Positions 24,792-33,073 of a DNA stretch of 38,331 nucleotides are shown here, one piece after another. The notes beneath the pieces were generated by a model. The model did not search any database and was not told the DNA's origin. It saw only the letters and a list, made by a program, of their open reading frames with translations. The first letter of the stretch is position 1. Every line of letters starts with the position of its first letter. Both the position numbers and the translations under genes were made by a program. Source of the DNA: JBBQSU01 sp038234815 (GTDB lineage Bacteria; Planctomycetota; Phycisphaerae; Tepidisphaerales; Tepidisphaeraceae); NCBI GenBank assembly GCA_038234815.1, contig JBBQSU010000015.1, forward strand, positions 1 to 38,331, given 5' to 3'.

Positions 24792-25427
24792 ATGAGCACC
24801 AACTTGTCGATCGCCTTTGTTGCCCTTTTGGCCGCGAGCGTTTACGCCGTGCGGCTCTTGTCCGGGGTTGGATTTGGACAGGGGCAGTCGTACAGCCAAG
24901 CCGGATCTACAAATGCGCCGTTCCTGGATCGCCTATGCGCCGCGGGATTTTCCTTTCGTTGGGTCATTCGAGGGATGGAACAAACGGGACCCTCCCAAGA
25001 CCCCGCTGGACCCGGGAGAAACCTCTTCGGAACACCATTGGGAACCCAAAGGGACCTCTTTGGGACCCCCTTTGGACCCCATTTTGTTCCCAAGATCGGC
25101 GCGAAATATGCGAATTTGCCTGCTTTTCGACGAAATCTCGTTGGCGGCACCAAAGCGTGTTCAAAAAGCAATGTTGCTCGGGAGACAGGGTCGTGGCGAC
25201 GAGGGGCAACACCAGATTGCCGTCGGCCATTTGCCGCTCCCCGACTCTCGGATGGGAGAGGGCCAGCGAGCGAGGGCTTGTTGCTGGTTCCCCCTCTGGC
25301 TCGGCCCGGGTGTGCTGCGCGCGGGACGGTGGCGGGATCATCACAAGCAGGCGTTTCACCCGATCGACTGTCGGCAAGCTCACAATCGTTGAACCGGCGC
25401 GACAACCCTCTACAATCCTCCGCACGG
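24792..25427 (+). CDS. Putative element-encoded frame reading into the PP2C gene
   Basis: From the ATG 44.5 bases after the P2 centre, 212 codons remain open and continue in frame into the PP2C gene without a stop, so no independent end can be given. The first 20 residues hold a hydrophobic segment (LSIAFVALLAASVYAV), then comes CAAGFSFRWVIRG shared with copy 1, and a Gly-Thr-Pro-Phe repeat (LFGTPLG, LFGTPFG). Residues after about 100 are Arg/Ser/Gly-rich and look non-coding. Other frames here are open too, so openness alone is weak evidence. Either the frame is a relic of the element, or the element has been fused to the phosphatase as an N-terminal anchor. Confidence 0.25.
25090..25388. other. 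Intergenic stretch between element copy 2 and the PP2C promoter
   Basis: No family resemblance on either strand. It contains CCCCGACTCTCGGATGGGAG, a GC-rich partly symmetric stretch near 25238-25257, and several G-rich runs. Nothing further is identified. Confidence 0.4.
25389..25416 (+). promoter_or_regulatory. Possible sigma70-like promoter of the PP2C gene
   Basis: TTGAAC (25389-25394) and TACAAT (25411-25416) are 16 bases apart. The ATG at 25428 is only 11 bases after the -10, so the transcript would be nearly leaderless. No Shine-Dalgarno site precedes that ATG, which fits. Confidence 0.35.
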
Positions 25428-27149
25428 ATGGAGCCGCTGGAACTGGAAAACCTGAAGCTGACCGATTTCATGGACCTGCCCACTTTGCAGGAAATCCAGG
25501 ACAGTTTTGCCGCCATCGCCAACGTCAAAGCCACCATTACCGATGCCCAGGGCAAGGTGATTACCTCGCCGACGCCCACCGTCGAATTTCTGCATCGCCA
25601 GCGGGCTATCGCTGCCGCCGAGGACGCTGCCCCCGAAGGCCCGCAACGCGAAGGCCGGGAATACGTCGCGCCGATCATCGTCGATAACCTGCGCCTCGGC
25701 ACGATCCGGATGAGCAGCAACGGCACGACCGGCGGGCTGGACGACGCCAAGATTCTCGCGCTCGGTCAGAAATTCGGCCTGGACCTCAAGCAGACCAAGT
25801 CACTGGTGCAGCAGTTCACTCGCGGGCAGAAATCCCGACCCGCGGCCATTCAGTTCCTCTACCTGCTGGCCAATGCCGTCGCCCGGCTTTGCTATCAGGA
25901 GTTTCAACTCCGCCAGCGCGTTAACGAGCTGACGGCCGTCTACAACGTCACGATGATGCTGTCGGAACCGCGCGACCTGAACAAAGTGCTTCAGCGGACG
26001 GTGGAGATCGTCTGCGAAATCATGGCCACCAAGGCTGCGTCCATCCGCCTGATCGACATGGACAAGGACGAGCTGGTCATCAAGGCCGTCCACAATCTTT
26101 CCCGGGAGTATCTGGGCAAGGGAAAAATAAGTTTTGCCACGGCCGAAATCGACCGCGTGGCCTTGTCGCCCAGGGGATTTGAATACGTGCGGAACATGGG
26201 GACCGATCCGCGGGTGCTGTTTCCACAGGAGGCGGTGAGCGAAGGGATCGTTTCGCTGCTTTCAGTAGGAATGCGATATAAAGGCAAGCCCGTGGGGGTG
26301 CTGCGGGTCTATACCCAGGAGGAGCAGCCTTTTTCGCAGCTCAGGATCGACTTGCTCAAGGCCGTGGCAGCGCAGGCGGCGGCGGCGATTGAAAACACCC
26401 GCCTGCTTCAGGAAACTCTGGCCGCCGAGGCGCTGGAACGCCAGGTGGCGATTGCGGCCGACGTGCAGCAGCGGATGCTTCCGCAAACCCCCCCGGTCGT
26501 GCCCGGGCTTGATCTGGCCAGCGTTTACGTCCCCTGCTTCGAACTGGGCGGGGACTTCTTTGATTTCATCCCCCTGCCTTATGACAACCTGGGCATGACC
26601 GTCGCCGACGTCAGCGGCAAGGGCGTTCCGGCCAGCCTCATCATGGCCACCGTGCGCGCGGCCATGCGAGCGCAGGTCGATAACGTGTTTTATTTGTACG
26701 AGGTGATGCGCAGGATCAACGTAATGTTGTGCCGGGACACCAAGCCGAGTGAATTCGTCACCTGCTGGTATGGCGTTTATGATTCGCGCACGCGCGTGCT
26801 CACGTACTGCGTGGCCGGGCACCCGCCGGCACTGGTGCTGCGTGGCGGGGAAATCATCGAACTGGCCGGAGACAACCTCGTGCTGGGCATCGACGACGCC
26901 GAGGATTTCAAGCAATTCACGCAGCAACTTCGGAGCGGGGACGTGCTGCTGATTTATACCGACGGCCTGACCGATGCCATGAATTTTCAGCAGCAGGCGT
27001 TCGGCCGGCAGCGGCTGGTGGAGGCGCTGAAGAAGAGCGGTCCGACTGCGGAGATTGTGGCCCAGAACATCCTGTGGGACATCCGCAGATTTGTGGGGCT
27101 GGCCAATCGGACGGACGACATCACCATGATCGTCGCGCGGGTGATGTAG
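25428..27149 (+). CDS. PocR-GAF-PP2C (SpoIIE/RsbU-type) serine phosphatase
   Basis: A 573-aa signalling protein. Residues about 18-130 (LPTLQEIQDSFA, then ATITDAQGKVIT) resemble the PocR sensory domain, without its usual cysteines. Residues about 183-325 form a GAF domain, followed by a short coiled linker (ENTRLLQETLAAEALERQVAIA). Residues about 345-573 are a SpoIIE-type PP2C phosphatase, with metal-binding aspartates in GGDFFDF, VADVSGKGVPASL, YTDGLTDAM and NRTDDIT. RsbU-type phosphatases usually dephosphorylate anti-anti-sigma factors in stress or sigma switching; no such partner is adjacent. I start it at the ATG at 25428, where family similarity begins; an upstream ATG at 24792 in the repeat element is in frame. 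It converges with cysA, leaving 15 bases. Confidence 0.9.
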   Translation: MEPLELENLKLTDFMDLPTLQEIQDSFAAIANVKATITDAQGKVITSPTPTVEFLHRQRAIAAAEDAAPEGPQREGREYVAPIIVDNLRLGTIRMSSNGTTGGLDDAKILALGQKFGLDLKQTKSLVQQFTRGQKSRPAAIQFLYLLANAVARLCYQEFQLRQRVNELTAVYNVTMMLSEPRDLNKVLQRTVEIVCEIMATKAASIRLIDMDKDELVIKAVHNLSREYLGKGKISFATAEIDRVALSPRGFEYVRNMGTDPRVLFPQEAVSEGIVSLLSVGMRYKGKPVGVLRVYTQEEQPFSQLRIDLLKAVAAQAAAAIENTRLLQETLAAEALERQVAIAADVQQRMLPQTPPVVPGLDLASVYVPCFELGGDFFDFIPLPYDNLGMTVADVSGKGVPASLIMATVRAAMRAQVDNVFYLYEVMRRINVMLCRDTKPSEFVTCWYGVYDSRTRVLTYCVAGHPPALVLRGGEIIELAGDNLVLGIDDAEDFKQFTQQLRSGDVLLIYTDGLTDAMNFQQQAFGRQRLVEALKKSGPTAEIVAQNILWDIRRFVGLANRTDDITMIVARVM

Positions 27150-27164
27150 CGACTTCGGGCAGCG

Positions 27165-28235
27165 TTAAATCGTATAGTCATCGATAAACACGCGGGTTTC
27201 TTTCGGGCTTACATAGACCTGCTGATTGAGGCCCTTACCCAGGCCATGAAACTGCTCGTGGCCCATTTCCGCAAGCAGAGTTTGGCCATGCTCATCGATC
27301 AGTTCCAACTTCACCATGGGTCCGGCGGACTGGATGCGATGAATCGTCGCGGGCAGGCCGGGACGTCCGTTCGGCTGCGCCGTCACCTCCAGTTCATGGG
27401 GGCGAACCAGCAGTCGCGCGGGCTGGACCCGTGCGCCCGTGGGCGAGCCGCTGGCGACCGCGCCGATCATCGCCTGCCCGCTTTCAACACGGCCGTGAAA
27501 CAGATTCACGTTTCCGAGAAATTTCATGACGAATTCGCTGGCCGGCTTGTGGAACACTTCGTCGGGCGTACCCACCTGCTCGATTTTTCCGCGATTCATC
27601 ACCACGATCTGATCGGCCACCTCCAACGCTTCTTCCTGGTCATGCGTCACAAACACGCTGGTAACATGAATCTCGTCGTGCAACTTGCGCAGCCATCGCC
27701 GCAGCTCCTGCCGCACACGCGCGTCGAGCGCACCAAACGGCTCGTCGAGCAACAGAATTTTCGGTTCGACCGCCAGCGCCCGGGCCAGTGCCACGCGTTG
27801 TCTTTGGCCACCGGAGAGCTGGGACGGATAACGCCTTTCCAGATTTTGCAGTTGCACCAGTTCGAGAAGCGCTTGCACCTTCTCGCGAATGGCCGCCTTG
27901 CTCGGGCGCAAGCTTCTGGGCCGAACCTGCAATCCGAACGCGATATTCTCGGCGACAGTCATATGCCGAAACAGCGCGTAGTGCTGAAAGACGAAGCCCA
28001 CGCCCCGCTCGCGCACCCGGGCGCCAAGAGTCGGCTGGCCGTCGAAAGACAACTCAACGTCGGGCGAGGCGTCGGGTTGTTCCAGCCCCGCGATGATCCG
28101 CAGCAGCGTCGTCTTGCCCGATCCCGACGGGCCGAGCAGCGCCATCAACTGGCCCGTGGGAATCGTCAGCGTCACGTTGGCCAGCGCAGTGAACGTGCCG
28201 AATGATTTGTTGATATTCTTCAGCTCGATGCTCAC
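27165..28235 (-). CDS. cysA: Sulfate/thiosulfate import ATP-binding protein
   Basis: The energising subunit of the sulfate ABC importer. The 356-aa protein has Walker A GPSGSGKT (residues 35-42), the Q-loop segment FVFQHYALFRHMTVAENIAFGL, signature LSGGQRQRVALARAL, Walker B ILLLDEPFGALD and switch histidine FVTHDQ. A C-terminal TOBE-like regulatory domain of about 110 residues follows (VNLFHGRVE, LLVRPHELEV). The Ala/Arg pattern DARVRQELRRWLRKLHDE is typical of CysA. Its ATG overlaps the cysW stop by four bases. It is the last gene of the sbp-cysT-cysW-cysA operon. Confidence 0.95.
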   Translation of the reverse strand: MSIELKNINKSFGTFTALANVTLTIPTGQLMALLGPSGSGKTTLLRIIAGLEQPDASPDVELSFDGQPTLGARVRERGVGFVFQHYALFRHMTVAENIAFGLQVRPRSLRPSKAAIREKVQALLELVQLQNLERRYPSQLSGGQRQRVALARALAVEPKILLLDEPFGALDARVRQELRRWLRKLHDEIHVTSVFVTHDQEEALEVADQIVVMNRGKIEQVGTPDEVFHKPASEFVMKFLGNVNLFHGRVESGQAMIGAVASGSPTGARVQPARLLVRPHELEVTAQPNGRPGLPATIHRIQSAGPMVKLELIDEHGQTLLAEMGHEQFHGLGKGLNQQVYVSPKETRVFIDDYTI

Positions 28236-29107
28236 TGATTTTGCTCCCGGTTCAACTTCCAGTCCACAATGCTCTTGAGGACAAGCGTGACCAAAGCCAG
28301 CGATGCCAGCAGCGACGCCACTGCGAACGCGGCAACGAAATTGTAGTCGGCGTATAAAATTTCAACGTGGAGCGGCATGGTGTTGGTTTCACCGCGGATG
28401 TGGCCGGACACTACGGACACCGCGCCGAATTCCCCCATCGCCCGGGCGTTGCACAGGATGACGCCATAGAGCAAGGCCCATTTTACATTCGGCAAAGTGA
28501 TCCGCCGAAGAATCTGCCATCCGTTGGCCCCCAGTGTCAGCGCGGCAAGCTCCTCGTCGGTGCCCTGCTCCTGCATGATGGGAATCAGTTCCCTTGCGAT
28601 GAACGGAAAGGTTACGAATATGGTCGCCAACACGATGCCGGGCACGGCAAAGATGATCTTGAGGTCATGCGCCTTCAGCCATGGGCCGAACCATCCCTGC
28701 AACCCAAACAGCAGTACGTAGATCAGCCCCGAAATGACCGGCGAGACGGCAAACGGAAGATCAATGATCGTGATCAACAGATTTTTCCCGCGAAATTCAA
28801 ACTTGGCGATTGCCCAGGCCGCAGCGACGCCGAAGACCAGATTCAGTGGGACGGAAATTCCAGCGGCGATGGCCGTGAGTTTGATCGATGCCCAGGTGTC
28901 TGCGTCGTTGAAGCTTTCAAAATAAGCTCCGACGCCCTTTTGCATCGCTTCGTAAAAAACGGCAATGAGAGGTAACAGGAGAAACAGCACCAGGAACCCG
29001 ATCGTCAGGGAGATGAAAAGCGTTTTCACCCAAGTGGCGTCGTTGGCCGCATGCTTGGGTGCATGGGGACGATGTTTGGGAACGACCGCAGGGACGACGG
29101 TTGCCAT
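28232..29107 (-). CDS. cysW: Sulfate ABC transporter permease CysW
   Basis: One of the two inner-membrane permease subunits of the sulfate importer. The 291-aa product has six hydrophobic segments and the EAA loop for contact with CysA (EELAALTLGANGWQILRRITLP). The segment NARAMGEFGAVSVVSGHIRGETNT is characteristic of CysW. I use the ATG at the complement of 29105-29107, two bases after the cysT stop, with GGAGG about ten bases upstream; the frame extends 16 codons further but into cysT. The first 25 residues are Pro/His/Lys-rich and cytoplasmic. Confidence 0.94.
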   Translation of the reverse strand: MATVVPAVVPKHRPHAPKHAANDATWVKTLFISLTIGFLVLFLLLPLIAVFYEAMQKGVGAYFESFNDADTWASIKLTAIAAGISVPLNLVFGVAAAWAIAKFEFRGKNLLITIIDLPFAVSPVISGLIYVLLFGLQGWFGPWLKAHDLKIIFAVPGIVLATIFVTFPFIARELIPIMQEQGTDEELAALTLGANGWQILRRITLPNVKWALLYGVILCNARAMGEFGAVSVVSGHIRGETNTMPLHVEILYADYNFVAAFAVASLLASLALVTLVLKSIVDWKLNREQNQ

Positions 29108-29109
29108 GG

Positions 29110-30060
29110 CTATGCACCCTCCCTGAACCTGCGACTGCTGAACCACTGCAGGCAATTGATCAGCAATAGCAGGACGAACGATGCCACCAACATCACCACG
29201 GCGATGGCCGTCGCGCCGGCGTAATCAAACTCGTCGAGCCGCTGAATAATCTTGAGGGAGGCAATTTCAGTCTTCATCGGCATATTTCCAGCGATGAACA
29301 CCACCGATCCATATTCTCCCAGCGCCCTTGCCAGCGCCAATGCAAAGCCCGTCAGCAGGGACGGAAAAATCCTGGGAAAGATGATCCGTCGAAACGTTTG
29401 AAACCGATTGGCCCCCAAAGAGGCCGCGGCCTCCTCGATTCCCTGATCGAGGTCCTCCACCACCGGCTGCAACGTCCGAACGACAAACGGCAAACCGATA
29501 AACGTCATCGCGATTGTCACCCCGAGTGGTGTGTAAGCGGCTTTGATCGTCAGGTCTGATGGCAGTGGCCAGCTTAACCAACCGCCGGCCGGAAGGGATT
29601 GGACTTTTTCAAAAACCGGTAGCCACCACGCATCAAGCGATTGCCGCAGGCTGGAAACGTTCCATTTCTCCAGATAAGCACCAATCCAGCCCGTGGGCGC
29701 ATACAGGGTCGTCAGCGCGATTCCCGAAACCGCAGTCGGAAGTGCAAACGGCAGATCGACAATCGCATCCAGGATCTTTCTGCCCCAGAATTCATAGCGC
29801 ACCAGCGACCAGGCGACAATGAAACCAAAGATGGCATTTATCGATGCCCCAATGATCGCGGTAATAAACGTCAATCGATATGCCGCGACATTGGCTTCGT
29901 TGGTCACGACTGACCAAAAACGGGGCCAGGTCATCGTTGCCGTTTTTACGAACAATGCCGACAACGGGATCAGGACGATCAGGCTGAGATACAGCAGTGA
30001 ATAGCCCATCGCCAAGCCGAAACCGGGCAAGACCGAAGGTTGTTTGAGACGTAGAGCCAT
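29110..30060 (-). CDS. cysT: Sulfate ABC transporter permease CysT
   Basis: The second permease subunit (also called CysU), 316 aa. It has six hydrophobic segments, the EAA loop (EEAAASLGANRFQTFRRIIFP) and the family segment ALARALGEYGSVVFIAGNMPMKTEI. DLPFALPTAVSGIALT is also typical. I start it at the ATG at the complement of 30058-30060; upstream codons back to 30093 are open but lack family similarity. Compared with shorter CysT proteins it has an insert of about 35 residues around SLRQSLDAWWLPVFEKVQSL in a periplasmic loop. It follows sbp by 36 bases. Confidence 0.94.
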   Translation of the reverse strand: MALRLKQPSVLPGFGLAMGYSLLYLSLIVLIPLSALFVKTATMTWPRFWSVVTNEANVAAYRLTFITAIIGASINAIFGFIVAWSLVRYEFWGRKILDAIVDLPFALPTAVSGIALTTLYAPTGWIGAYLEKWNVSSLRQSLDAWWLPVFEKVQSLPAGGWLSWPLPSDLTIKAAYTPLGVTIAMTFIGLPFVVRTLQPVVEDLDQGIEEAAASLGANRFQTFRRIIFPRIFPSLLTGFALALARALGEYGSVVFIAGNMPMKTEIASLKIIQRLDEFDYAGATAIAVVMLVASFVLLLLINCLQWFSSRRFREGA

Positions 30061-30096
30061 AAAGTGCAAATAGCTTGGCGGCAAAACACGCAAATG

Positions 30097-31116
30097 TCAT
30101 TTCGCCCCGGGCTTGTAAATCTGATCGAACACCCCGCCATCTTTGAAATGCGAGGCCTGCGCCTTCTTCCACCCGCCGAAAACTTCGTCGATCGTCACCA
30201 GCTCAACCTTGGCAAACTGGCCCTCATACTTTTTGGCCACCTCCGGGTCGCGCGGACGGTAGAAATTCTTCGCTGCAATCTCCTGCCCTTCCGGCGAATA
30301 GAGGTATTGCAGATATGCCTCCGCCACCTTGCGCGTGCCATGTTTGTCGGCATTGGCATCAACCAACGACACCGGAGGCTCGGCCAGAATGCTCAGCGAA
30401 GGCATGACGATCTCGAACTGATCGGCCCCAAATTCCTTCAGGGACAGATACGCCTCGTTTTCCCAGGCAAGCAGCACGTCCCCGAGCTTCCGCTGGACGA
30501 ATGTATTGGCCGATCCACGTGCGCCAGAATCCAGAACCGGCACGTTCCTGTATAACGAGGTGATGAATTCTTTCGCCTTTCCCTCATCGCCGCCGTTGAG
30601 CTTTAGTGAATAGGCCCAGGCGGCCAAATAATTCCAACGCGCGCCACCCGAAGTCTTCGGATTTGGGGTAATCACCAGCACACCCGGCTTCACCAGATCT
30701 CCCCAATCCTTGATGTGCTTCGGATTGCCCTTGCGAACCAGGAACACGATCGTTGATGTGTACGGGGACGCGTTGTTCGGCAATCGGGTCTGCCAGTTCT
30801 CGGGCAGTAGCTTGGCCTTTTCAGCAATCACATCGATGTCATACGCCAGGGCCAGCGTCACCACATCCGCTTCAAGACCGTCGATGACCGAACGGGCCTG
30901 CTTGCCCGACCCACCGTGCGACTGCTTGATCGTCACGTCCTGGTTATTCGTCTTTTTCCAGTGGGCGGCAAAACGCTTGTTGAATTCCTGGTACAACTCA
31001 CGAGTCGGGTCGTAGGAGGCGTTCAGAATTTCCGCAGCGGTTGCCGGCAGGGCCAAGGCGACAATTCCCAATACCACCACACCGGCGGCGACACTTCTCT
31101 TCATTGCGTATTTCAT
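30097..31116 (-). CDS. sbp: Periplasmic sulfate-binding protein
   Basis: The 339-aa solute-binding protein that delivers sulfate to CysTWA. The signal peptide is MKYAMKRSVAAGVVVLG and onward, with a likely cut after ATAAE. Family marks are NASYDPTRELYQEFN, IKQSHGGSGKQARSVIDGL (sulfate-binding Ser/Gly residues), DVVTLALAYDID, NPKTSGGARWNYLAAWAY, VLDSGARGSANTF and the closing FGGWKKAQASHFKDGGVFD. I start it at the ATG at the complement of 31114-31116, with GAAAGA upstream; a GTG ten codons earlier is open but does not look like a signal peptide start. It is the first gene of the sulfate operon. Confidence 0.95.
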   Translation of the reverse strand: MKYAMKRSVAAGVVVLGIVALALPATAAEILNASYDPTRELYQEFNKRFAAHWKKTNNQDVTIKQSHGGSGKQARSVIDGLEADVVTLALAYDIDVIAEKAKLLPENWQTRLPNNASPYTSTIVFLVRKGNPKHIKDWGDLVKPGVLVITPNPKTSGGARWNYLAAWAYSLKLNGGDEGKAKEFITSLYRNVPVLDSGARGSANTFVQRKLGDVLLAWENEAYLSLKEFGADQFEIVMPSLSILAEPPVSLVDANADKHGTRKVAEAYLQYLYSPEGQEIAAKNFYRPRDPEVAKKYEGQFAKVELVTIDEVFGGWKKAQASHFKDGGVFDQIYKPGAK

Positions 31117-31374
31117 GAGTCGATCTTTCTTTCGTTGGACCCGCACACCGGCGGTTTTGCGTTTTCTGTAATCAAAAACTCATTGGTCACGGGACAGGCA
31201 GCGCGACGTTTTGATAAACGGCCGACCAAGTATCCGCCCCGGCCTCCCGAACGATCCACCACAATGGACAAAAAAAGTCCAAGAGGCGCGACACCACTAT
31301 CGACAGCAATACATCGAAGCGGCGGGCAGGGCGAAGAGATTGACGAGGTTGAGGCGTCGGATTTGTCTCATATC
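31117..31374 (-). promoter_or_regulatory. Long untranslated leader of the sulfate operon
   Basis: If the promoter at 31381-31408 is right, the sbp mRNA has a leader of about 255 bases. It contains a small hairpin with a U7 loop (TGGAC around 31265-31281 on the plus strand). I could not match it to a known riboswitch such as SAM or to a T-box. Confidence 0.3.
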
Positions 31375-31380
31375 CGCGGG

Positions 31381-31408
31381 AGTCTATCGAGCCCAAACCA
31401 GATGTCAA
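31381..31408 (-). promoter_or_regulatory. Sigma70-like promoter of the sulfate operon
   Basis: On the minus strand a perfect TTGACA (31408-31403) is followed after 16 bases by TAGACT (31386-31381). The transcript would begin near 31374 and carry a leader of about 255 bases before sbp. Immediately upstream, in an AT-rich patch at 31424-31441, the plus strand reads CTATAGGAT then TCATAGGAA, a nine-base near-tandem repeat that could be an activator or repressor site. Confidence 0.5.
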
Positions 31409-31441
31409 TACAAGAATATATAATTCTATAGGATTCATAGG

Positions 31442-32009
31442 AAACGTGATGGAATAAAACGTGCTAAGCCTATTAACACCACAGCGTTACATTCATTATA
31501 AAAAATGGATTTTCACGGAGATTACAAGATTGAAGCCCCTGCCCCAGGGCCAACAGATGCGTTCCGAAATGAAACGCCAAACTCTCGTCGTACGTTGCCT
31601 GATTGGCGATCAGGCGTTGTCGCAGTCGCGCCCAATTCGGGACGAGTCGATCGTAAAAAATACAAACCCCGCGGTGGCAGCGCCATCGACGTCTTCCGCT
31701 GTTTTCTGATGATCTGCATCGGACCCCACCGGCCGACATACCTGCTCTGCCTGATCCCCGATGCATCTGGCTCATCACGTCCTTTGGCGTTCGGCCGGTG
31801 CGCGTCATCTCCCGGATCGACTGCGGGGCAAAAATCGGCAAGATCGCGGTCCCGGACTGCATCAGCGCCCCCGCGGCAGTTTTGTCGCTCATCGCTTTCC
31901 GCCAGCTTAACTTCTGAATCAGGCACCCCCTTCCTTGCATCCGATAATGTCCGACCGTTGCGAAAATGCCCCGGCGGGCAAGCCGCACCGGAGCGGGCCA
32001 TTTCCTCTG
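31442..32009. other. Gene-poor intergenic stretch
   Basis: Reading frames of up to 183 codons exist on both strands but overlap each other, lack ribosome sites and have Arg/Ser/Pro-rich compositions typical of chance frames. The left 60 bases are AT-rich. A six-base-arm hairpin, CCTGAT and ATCAGG, lies near 31597-31614. I see nothing else. Confidence 0.5.
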
Positions 32010-32060
32010 TTAACCTTGGGTTAAGGCGTAATAGCCTTCTACCGATGATGGATTAGAAGG
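32010..32060 (+). promoter_or_regulatory. Two inverted repeats upstream of the membrane protein gene
   Basis: TTAACC TTG GGTTAA (32010-32024) is a perfect 15-bp inverted repeat. CCTTCTA (32035-32041) pairs with TAGAAGG (32054-32060) around 12 bases. Both lie within 95 bases of the ATG at 32102, so operator or leader-hairpin roles are possible; no clear -35/-10 pair was found. Confidence 0.3.
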
Positions 32061-32101
32061 AAAGGAAACGTGCTGACCAAAGTATCACTTTGAGACCAAT
32101 T

Positions 32102-32857
32102 ATGAGCATCTCATCGGCGTTTCCATCGCTGTCAAAGCCCACCGACTCATCCTCGCGGGCCATGCCGGTCATCGTGGAGCTTTTCTTTCTGGCTGATCTC
32201 CTCGTCGTGCTCGCCGCCATCGCCAGCCACCTGATCGCTCAGCATTTTGGCCACGAAGCTCCGGGATTTTTCCGACTCAGCTACGAAAGCAATCTGCCCA
32301 CCTGGTACAGCAGCGCGCAACATGCGGTTGTCGGAACGCTCATCGCTTTGCTGGCGATTCGAGAAATCCGGGTCCGCCCGAAACGCTGGTGCGTCGCCCT
32401 GCCGGCCCTGATGTTCCTGTTCTTTTCTTTTGACGAAGTGGCGATGGTACACGAGCGCATCGGCCATTTTGTGGAAACACACTCGCGCCTCGGCGCGCAA
32501 ACCGGCATGACCAATTCCGCGCCGGCGATGATCTTCTGTCTGCCTGCGGCACTGGCGTTCGCCGTGTATGCGGCCTGGTCCACCCGCCCCTATTGGCAGG
32601 GACGGCGCAGCATGGCATTTAAGTTTGTCTTGGGCACGGGCTTGTTTCTTTTCGTTGCCGGCGGGCTGGAGATATTTGTCAATGTCGTCAAGGCCTATCG
32701 CTTGGCGGTCAGTTTCGAAACGCTCGTCGAAGAATTGGGGGAGATGATCAGCACCACGATCGTCCTTTGGTCGGTGATCGAACTGCTCGCGTTAGAAAAA
32801 TTCGCGGTCAACTTCGATGCCAAAGGCATCCATTTCGGCCGGGCAGTACAGCGGTAA
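32102..32857 (+). CDS. Polytopic membrane protein of unknown function
   Basis: A 251-aa protein with about six hydrophobic segments. I do not recognise a named family. Polar residues unusual for a membrane protein stand at the ends of helices: SFDEVAMVHERIGHFVETH in the middle and LVEELGEMISTTIVLW near the end, with a lone ISYE/SYESN-like polar loop and QHAVVG earlier. The Asp-Glu, two His and three Glu residues could form a metal or proton site. The ATG at 32102 is chosen because residues before it do not extend the membrane topology; only a weak GAG precedes it. It stands alone between the sulfate operon and the sigma factor gene. Confidence 0.75.
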   Translation: MSISSAFPSLSKPTDSSSRAMPVIVELFFLADLLVVLAAIASHLIAQHFGHEAPGFFRLSYESNLPTWYSSAQHAVVGTLIALLAIREIRVRPKRWCVALPALMFLFFSFDEVAMVHERIGHFVETHSRLGAQTGMTNSAPAMIFCLPAALAFAVYAAWSTRPYWQGRRSMAFKFVLGTGLFLFVAGGLEIFVNVVKAYRLAVSFETLVEELGEMISTTIVLWSVIELLALEKFAVNFDAKGIHFGRAVQR

Positions 32858-33073
32858 ACCAATCCAGATTCGGCCGGCAGAGGGACGGGGCGGCACGCGG
32901 ACGAGCCGCAGATTGCGCCGGGCACGTGGATCTGAAGGAAGCGCCGGCATTCGTCCTTTCTCCGCCCAATCAGCCAAATCCGGGGTCAACTGCTCTTGGG
33001 GGCCTGGTAAAGCGGCCAAAACCGCCGGGATTCGCCTTGACCAGTCCGTTTGATCGATAGATAATCATGTACC

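Larger units (their letters stand above)
24617..25085 (+). repeat. Palindrome-headed repeat element, copy 2
   Basis: Same architecture as 12257-12670. A perfect 34-bp palindrome is centred at 24633.5, an AT-rich spacer has CGTTTAT at 24691, an imperfect palindrome is centred at 24747.5, an ATG lies at 24792, the 15-mer CGCCGCGGGATTTTC is at 24938-24952, and the 34-base identical block is at 25047-25080. Compared with copy 1 there are 69 extra bases (23 codons) between the ATG and the 15-mer, preserving frame. The tail forms two imperfect units that translate as LFGTPLGTQRD and LFGTPFGPHF. It lies between an OppA-like gene and the PP2C gene, on the same strand as both. Confidence 0.75.

Noticed and set aside
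31473..32056. Overlapping open frames of 171 and 183 codons on opposite strands
   Set aside because: No ribosome site, no family resemblance, and Arg/Ser/Pro-rich composition on both strands.
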